Assembly: GCF_001039355.2 (NCBI RefSeq)
Contig: NW_019775547.1
Coordinates: 287,857 to 351,856, forward strand
Source of the DNA: Lingula anatina
Taxonomy: Eukaryota; Brachiopoda; Lingulata; Lingulida; Lingulidae
DNA length: 64,000 nt
Direction: 5' to 3'
Shown here piece after piece: positions 57,025 through 64,000 of this stretch; the stretch's first letter is position 1; each line of letters opens with the position of its first letter. The position numbers and the translations under genes are program-made. The notes beneath the pieces are model-generated. The model did not search any database, had not been told where the DNA came from, and saw only the letters and a list, made by a program, of their open reading frames with translations.

Positions 57025-60000
57025 ATGGGCTCTGGGTTTCTGGTCATCAAATATGTATTTTATGGATTTAATTGCCTCTTTTGGGTAAGTTTTGTATTTT
57101 TGACAGGCTTACAAACATATAATGATTTAGAATTTGTTAAACAGATAGTTTTCAGTTGAATTTGAACCATGAACATATAAGTTCACCTGTTCTTATCCAC
57201 TATGCACCTCTGGCAGTCATATGCAACACTTACAAAAATGCCTTTATATATGTATAGTGTTTTCTTTTTAACCTGGTCTTTAAAGAGATCATGTTGTGAA
57301 TAAGTTAGAAAAGTCAACGGGTACGAAACAGACAGATAAGAAAGTAACTTTTTTGTGTTTTCAGCTTTTAGGCTGTGCTAGTCTTGGAGTGGGTGTATGG
57401 CTTCATCAGAACAAGGGTGAATATGGGGCAATAGCCCAGAGTTACAGCTTCCTCAGTGCCCCGGCCTTACTCATAGCTGCTGGGGTGGTCATCCTGGTGG
57501 TGGGGTTCTTTGGCTGTTGTGGAGCCCTGGCAGAGAACCAGTGCATGCTACTCACTGTGAGTATATATAGCTTACTTACTTAGGGTGTATTCAGATTCAC
57601 ACATTGTACTAGCAGGGTCGGTCCAACTGTGCAAGAGATTCTTGATAAAATGCAATCAGTGCAATGGGCTTACTCTGATAGATAGTTAATTAACCCTTAG
57701 CTTTTGGGAAGGCATGTCAAACATTTAAGCTGATTCCACTGATTGCACTTAAATGAGAATCACTTGCAGAGTTGGACCAACCCAGCTAGTACAATGTGTG
57801 AATCTGAATGTAGTCTTAATTCTTATCATGAATGGGTTTCACATAAGACAGACACAAGGGGCCTCCAGCTCTCTCTCTCCTGACCTGCTGTGCCTATGGT
57901 GATCCAGGCTAGCCCTGTTGTCTTCATTCCTGCCTTGATGGTTCCCTCCATGCTCCCTTGGGCCTGCCACGGTTTCTCTTTCTAGGTTGTGTCCATTTTA
58001 CAGCCCATCTTATAATTGCATTGTCTTTATGAAATAAGCCAGCACAGACATGTTAGTTGTATTTCCCAGTTAAAAGATACAGAGGGTTATTGATGGGAAA
58101 CTATTTTTGAAGCTAAGCTTAAAAAGAGAGGTAGCTTTGTGATTATTTTTATTGCCCAAATGTAAAACGCTACTGTGCTTGAAGCATGGTTACATGTAAG
58201 CAGGTTATGTAGTTTTAATAGTGATGAGTAAACCATTGTCTGCAAATAATATAAAATTATATAAAATGATTTAAATATATGGCCTCATATTTTTATAGAC
58301 TTGTACTGAGAACTGAAGATGTTGGCTGTCTTTTTATTGATGGGATGTTGGCGTTATTTTTAACATTTATAATGATATTTTTATTTCAGTATTTTGTACT
58401 GGTTGTCCTAATATTTGTCCTACAGATTGTAGCAGCTATTCTTGCCTTTGTACACCAAGATGAGGTAAGTGAACACTGTACATTTTTGTCATATATATTT
58501 TTAAAATCTTTTCATTAGTAAGAAGAGTAAAGAATTGTATATTAGTTCAAGTAATAATTGTAAAGTTACAAATTATGTCAGAAGTTGTGGATATTATTAT
58601 TATATTGGGTCTGATGTTTTGAGTCATTTCCAATTATTTTAGATCAATCATGTATTAGAAAATGAACTCCTTGTGGGTATAAAAGACAAGTATCCTGGTG
58701 ATCCAAGGAGACTAGAAATGAAAGATGCCTGGGATTTAGTTCAGATTGAAGTGAGTACAAGTGATTTAACCACTAAGCAAGTTTTTTACAGCATTTTTAT
58801 AATTAACTTTTTATATCTTCAGAAAAATAACAGCTTTTATTACTGAAAGCTGTCGTTTTGTTAAATAGTTTCATTTTGTCAAAAAGTCCTATCTGAATGT
58901 ATGGATATTTAACAACAAATTATAGTAAATAATGATAAATAAGACTGTTAAGCTCTTAGAGGTCTAGAATGCCAAAAAGATGAGGAGGGCTATGGGACAA
59001 TCCCATGTATATTTGCCCCAATTCTTTTTAATGTAATAATGTTTTAACAGTTAGTTATGCTTTAACATAACAATTTAACTATCAGAAAACAATTGTGTAT
59101 CTTTTTTTCAGCTGGGTTGTTGGGGGGTGTATAACTACTCAGACTGGTTTAAGTCACATGCTTGTTTGAACAGTTTTAGTAATGCTTTAATGTATCAGAT
59201 ATCAGATATCATATTTTAAAACTTGATTTTTTTTTCAGCTGGGTTGTTGTGGGGTGTATAACTACTCAGACTGGTTTAAGTCACATGCTTGTTTGAACAG
59301 TTTTAGTAATGCTTTAATGTATCTGATATCAGATATCATATTTTAAAACTTGATTTTTTTTCAGCTGGGTTGTTGTGGGGTGTATAACTACTCAGACTGG
59401 TTTAAGTCCCATGCCTGGCCAGACAAGGACTGGGTGCCAGACTCCTGTTGTAGAGCCTCACAGCATTCAACCCTCTGTGGGAGAACTGGAAACCCTGCCA
59501 TGTGGCAGAGCCATGTAGGTGTTATATGCATCTATAGTTGTATGTGAATTTTCTCCAGTTCATCATTATTTGTATTGATATTTTGATATGATATGATATG
59601 ATATGATATGATATGATATGATATGAAATGCAGATTTCTTTTCAATAAGTTTTAAAAAATAAGGCCATAATATTTTGGTTGTGAACTTTTAATTAAAAAT
59701 AAAGAAAAATGTGAACAGTTATCTTTTATGAAAGATATACAGGTGACTCAAGCAATATAATTTTTCTGAGGTCTGCAAACATTGTCTGAAATAAACAAAC
59801 AACAAAACATTGTTTTATTATATGATTTAATACTTGAATGTCAATATCTTCCAAGATAACAACTTGAAACATTGCTATCATTTGACATTGTTGTCATCTG
59901 ATTTATAATATATGTCATTTACTCTGATTGGTAAAAAAAATTCAACCATTACATCATTACCATTAAATATTATGTTTGGTGATGAGATCATTGGTTAAAT

Positions 60001-61208
60001 ATTCAACATTCAGCTTTATCAGACCTCAAAGTCTTTGTATATTAGATCCTATTCGATGCTAATTATAATAACATGATTTATTTCCGATTGGTTTCAATTA
60101 CAGGGGTGTTTTAATGAGCTGAAGTATTGGTTGACCCAGCATTTATACATACTAGGTGTAGTGGCAATTACCGTAGGAGTGATACAGGTATGGAATAGTT
60201 TCCCTTTGAATGGTGAAGACATTGGGAATAGTCTTGTGATGATTCTTTTGTTTGTAGCAACTTATATTTGACACCTATCACAACCTCATTCCCTGATGAA
60301 GTCTGGGAATGACTTATTGGCTGGTAAGACCAGGCGAATATAAGTAGCTATAGCCACAGAATCTTCACAAGTCTATCACAATAACATAGCTTATGAAACT
60401 GTACTACACTATTGGTAAGAGTGTTTTAAATATATATATTGTCTTTTACAATAAAAGATCGACAGAATTAAAGGTGTCCCAAAGTCATATTTTTGGTGTA
60501 AGTGCCTTGCAAAATTACTTATTTGTTCCAATTTAAACCTTTTAAAAATAATAAAATCTCTAAAATAAAAGTACCTGATGTCGGTATTTTCTTTGAAATA
60601 CCAGGAAGTTAATGGTAGTTGCAATTATCATGATTTAATTAGAACTATGTTATTTAATCAGAAATGGTACAAAACATCAAATCCAAATGTAGGGACAGGT
60701 TGAGAAATGATTTGTGAATAGCATCATGCCTTCCCAACTACCAGACTCGGTACCGAACGACCCTGAATTCACTGGTAGATCGGACCACACTACCATTTTC
60801 AAGGTGTGCGTCAGTACGCTCTTCGAGGTATCAGACACGACACCGCTCTTGCCTAGTATGCGATGTGATAGCAATTATTCTGAGCAGGGTTGGAAAGTAG
60901 TGCATCTCATCTCAAAATTTGTTCCGAGGTATGATACTGTGAAATGCGTACTGACACACACCTTGAAAATGGGCAGTGTGGTCTGATCTACCAGTAAATT
61001 CGGGATCATTCAGTGCTGAGTCTGGTAGTTGAGCATGAAATTGCTTTTTTTCTTGGGGAAGATTAGATTAGGTAAGAAAATCCCATATGGTATACCTATT
61101 ACGTTTTCAGTTTTGTTTCTGATTCTCTTTTACTATTTTTAGATTTTGGGAATGGTTGCAGCCATGGTGCTTTACTGCTGCTTGAGAAACAACAAATACT
61201 ACAGATAA
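57025..61208 (+). CDS. Tetraspanin, TSPAN4/TSPAN9-like
   Basis: Seven exons, all with phase-0 introns, give 244 aa: 57025-57084, 57365-57556, 58390-58464, 58643-58750, 59365-59514, 60104-60187, 61143-61208. Four membrane segments are visible: TM1 about 10-33, TM2 about 50-72 (IAAGVVILVVGFFGCCGALA), TM3 about 85-106 and TM4 about 203-230. The large extracellular loop has the hallmark CCG (C148-C149), DSCC (173-174), C183 and GC (197), six cysteines in all. NCLFWLLGCASLGVGVWL and ILGMVAAM resemble TSPAN9. Tetraspanins organise membrane microdomains with integrins and other partners. Two truncated copies of the exon 5 start lie upstream in intron 4, and inverted-repeat elements sit in introns 2 and 6. 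The third copy of exon 5 is chosen because it alone runs open to a donor. Confidence 0.94.
57589..57809. mobile_element. MITE with long terminal inverted repeats in tetraspanin intron 2
   Basis: ATTCAGATTCACACATTGTA at the left is matched by TACAATGTGTGAATCTGAAT at the right. Pairing extends inward through GGTCCAACT and TGCAATCAGTG with small gaps, so most of the 221 bp folds back on itself. No ORF is present. A target-site duplication is not obvious. Confidence 0.85.
59112..59364 (+). pseudogene. Two truncated tandem copies of the tetraspanin exon 5 start
   Basis: Copies begin at 59112 and 59239, with the functional exon at 59365, a period of 126-127 bp. Each contains the T-rich tract, CAG acceptor and the first 45-50 coding bases (LGCCGVYNYSDWFKSHA). 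The copy then runs into about 70 bases of AT-rich sequence ending at the next acceptor. The first copy reads LGCWG, having lost the CCG motif. Neither has a good donor, and both reach a stop if read through. Confidence 0.9.
59580..59625. repeat. (ATATG)n microsatellite
   Basis: About nine copies of the pentanucleotide ATATG in tetraspanin intron 5, just after the exon 5 donor region. Confidence 0.92.
60725..61037. mobile_element. Foldback/MITE element in tetraspanin intron 6
   Basis: Left arm CAACTACCAGACTCGGTA (60735 on) and right arm CTGAGTCTGGTAGTTG (to 61031) are inverted copies. Pairing continues inward through ACTGGTAGATCGGACCACAC / GTGTGGTCTGATCTACCAGT and TTTTCAAGGTGTG / CACACCTTGAAAA. 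Arms of about 90 bp flank a central 120 bp. Outermost CATGC/GCATG add to the repeat. No ORF is convincing. Confidence 0.88.
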
Positions 61209-64000
61209 CCCTTGGCAAACCCTGATCAGACCACGCCCTTGCTTATCTGGAAGAATCTGAGGTGTTTCAGGTTGGAATCCAGTCTGGTTACCCTGAAGTC
61301 AGTTGCTGTCTTGTTACCTATAAACCAAGCAGTGGCATTTTATAGGGTTCATGTTAGTGAAAAGATTTGAGGGGGATTTACTTAGGTCAGAAACTAAATT
61401 ACTGTTTCTGTACCTTCCAAACAAGCAGTGGGATGAAATGTAGATTAATCCAATAGTAGTATATTGAGACTACTGCTTTGTTTTACAAGAACATTCCCAC
61501 ATGAACAAAAAGTTATGAAAAGAGGATCAAACAGTGTATTGCATTTATCTTTGAAGCATAAGCATTTGCCTTCTAGTCGAAGATTTATGATTATAATAAT
61601 ATGCAGCAAGTGGTGGAACCAGAGTTGCCCTTTCTGATATGATGTCAAAACCATAGTGAGAAAGAAAAACTGGATGTATTAGGACATTTTGAAGATTTCA
61701 TTTATTTGCTGTACAGTAGTTGGAATCACAATAGCTGGCACATTGTATAACAAATATTAAGTATAATACTATAAATAATACTCATGTAAATAACTTTTAT
61801 AGTTTAATATTTAGCATATATATTTTTAAAAACTGAGCATTTAAGCTGTCATATCCATTAATGAAACACTCCTCTTAAAATGTTCATATCAGTATATTTC
61901 ATTTTAAAAGGCACTGGTTTTGAGCTGACTGATAGCTATTTATTTTAATTGAAATTTGTGTTTTACCTCGTAACTGAAGGAAATTAGGACTGAATTATGT
62001 GTAAAAGATCTGACTGCTGGAGAGTGATAGGACAGCTACTTGTTTGAGATGAAGTGCGCTTTAGGTTCATTTTAGATATTTGTTTGGCGTTGTCTTTGCT
62101 GTTAGTTTTTATTTGGGTATTCATTTCCTTTCATATGTAAAATTTAGAACCAACTCTGTTCCTAAGACTCTTGTCAATGTGCCATTTTTGCATTGTATGA
62201 TTTGAATTAACTTGTATACAAATGTAGAACATACCATTTTGTTCAATGAAATGGTATCCTTATCATTTCATTTGAAACACATGCTGATAGGCCTATGTGT
62301 AAAACTACTTATTAATAATAAATTTATAATGTATTTTTATGATTTGTAATATTTTACAATATTATCAAAGTAAATACCTTGAAAGAAGTTTTTCTTCTTA
62401 ATTGATGACAATCCTGAAATTTTGTCACACAATCTAATTTAGTAGATTGGAAAGATAGTGTTACTGTAACTTCCCACACTTAGTTTATTCATCCCTTTTT
62501 GACTCAATTGAAATTTATATTCTCTCATTATATAGCTTTAGAAGTAATTAGTACCAGAAATTAATCATCAAATTAGTTTTTTATTAACGTGCAAGTGGAA
62601 GCTAGATACACCCTGTGTTATTCATTTATAGAAGTATAGAACATGAAGCACTTATAACATAAAGCACACTCACTCATCCATGATGTCATGTTGTCACTTT
62701 TGTTATGGAATCAATACATGGTACACTGGCAGATGGAGAGTTAAAAACCTATTTGTAAACAAGTGTTAGACAGTCATGCCCCCCCCCTCCCCTTTCTGTT
62801 TTAATTTGGAGCATGGCACTCGGGTGCTAAAATGAATCATTAAGAAAAAAATAAAACAATTTCAGGGTTTGTCAGGGTGTCTGATAAACCTAAGAGACAG
62901 TTAAATGTTATTTACCAGTCATGACTGTATACCCTATATACCATTTCCTTCATAAGGCGTACTTATGTTAATATAATTTTAATCATGAAAGAATAAATTG
63001 AAAATTTTTCCAGATAGTTTTTTTACTTTTCCTTAGTCTTCAATTATTATTCTGACACCAGACATGTAATGGTGTAATCAAATGAAGAGAAATAGTCTTT
63101 ATAACTTTTTAAAGCTCGTTTAGTTCCGTCATGAAGAATCCCCATTCTGATGATAGGAAACTAGTTGCCAGACACATCCTGTATCAATTTTCATACATTA
63201 GGGAAGGGGTGGGGGGGATTGTTTCTATTCAAAAAGTTTCAAATTCCCAAAAATTGTGAAAATGTCAGTTGTGAAGAAAAATATATATGAACAAACAACA
63301 TGTCAAATGTTTGATAAGATTAATAAAACTGCATCTTTCACAAGATATTTTGATTACCACTTGGTGTACATATTTAAGTGTCATATTTTAAAACTCCATT
63401 TTGCATCTGATCATGATCAGGAATTGAAGCTCTTTAAAGAAGACATCACACATATGTGCATTTGTATGTAATGTGTGGAGAAAAATCTTGATGCAAACAA
63501 AATGACAGGAGAACACGAGCTTTAAAGAAGATAAGCATTTCATCCTGAAGATGCATGTCAAGCGACATACTTCCTATGGATCCCAGTTTCCTATCCTCAG
63601 CAAAATGTGTTCTACTGCAAAATTGGGTAAAATAAGGTTAAATGAAGTAATTCAAGTATTCAATTAAAAAAAAAAACAAAAAAACTTGATGCTATGTAAT
63701 TTAATTTTCTGGTTTTGACTATCAATTCTACCAATTCTTGAAAACAAGGTAGTGCATGTTTACTATGTGGGGCACTGAATAAGTGGATGGGGCTCTGAAT
63801 TCAACTTTAAAAAAAAATCATACTTATTTTACATCTGGTCTTCATTTCAAAGGTTTTTTCGAAATAAATACCATGCTGACTGGCAATTAATTCACCCAAA
63901 CTGTTACCTTGCTTAAAACTTTATCTTCCTCAATCCTTCAAATACTATCTGCAACACCTCATTGCACAATGCATCCCTGGATATCCCCCTCCCCTCCCCC
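61209..64000. other. Tetraspanin 3' UTR and downstream flank
   Basis: AATAAA at 62317-62322 and 62992-62997 are poly(A)-signal candidates, consistent with a long 3' UTR. C-rich (62779-62790) and G-rich (63203-63218) runs occur. A 71-codon frame at 63256-63471 has no domain. No further gene is recognised up to the window end. Confidence 0.45.

Overview
This is a 64-kb window of an AT-rich animal nuclear genome. Genes are split by many short GT-AG introns, microsatellites and small inverted-repeat elements are frequent, and the proteins are all metazoan types (ADF/cofilin, dynein assembly factor DNAAF3, bHLH factors, myosin light-chain-kinase-like kinase, RNA polymerase subunit RPB10, tetraspanin). 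The gene style, the repeats and a dispersed multi-exon element of a kind I associate with mollusc and cnidarian genomes suggest a marine invertebrate, most likely a lophotrochozoan such as a bivalve mollusc. That assignment is inference. All exon models below were built by hand from splice sites, reading phase and protein recognition.

Layout. 0-0.6 kb: last coding exon of an ADF/cofilin gene (+). 2.8-5.4 kb: a degraded five-exon copy of a dispersed element gene (-), with a G-rich foldback repeat in its third intron. 5.8-10.9 kb: DNAAF3 in 16 exons (+), 491 aa, needed for pre-assembly of axonemal dynein arms and so marking a ciliated animal. 12.0-13.7 kb and 16.4-20.0 kb: two bHLH genes (-) of the TCF23/TCF24 and TCF21/musculin types, each of two exons with a phase-0 intron at the same protein position, evidently ancient tandem paralogues. 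24.6-25.5 kb: a short acidic, Ser-rich unknown protein (-) ending in a beta-TrCP-type degron. 25.6-39.1 kb: mostly non-coding, with possible 5' UTR exons and CRE/E-box clusters. 39.1-44.0 kb: an MLCK-like kinase (+) with a calmodulin-binding segment and a long basic Ser/Pro/Arg tail. 45.2-52.9 kb: a 15-exon secreted protein (-) of 721 aa built from seven six-cysteine modules, each encoded by two exons; I do not recognise this family. 54.7-55.3 kb: RPB10/POLR2L (-). 57.0-61.2 kb: a TSPAN4/9-like tetraspanin (+), with a triplicated 3' splice site/exon start and two inverted-repeat elements in its introns. 61.2-64 kb: its 3' UTR and flank.

There is no operon-like logic: neighbours mix cytoskeleton, ciliary assembly, transcription and secretion. 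The most unusual item is the tandem six-cysteine-module protein, whose central modules are nearly identical and were amplified recently together with their introns. Other points of note are a bHLH gene whose stop codon and candidate poly(A) signal lie inside a 36-37 bp minisatellite, and a family of TTAA-flanked inverted-repeat elements.
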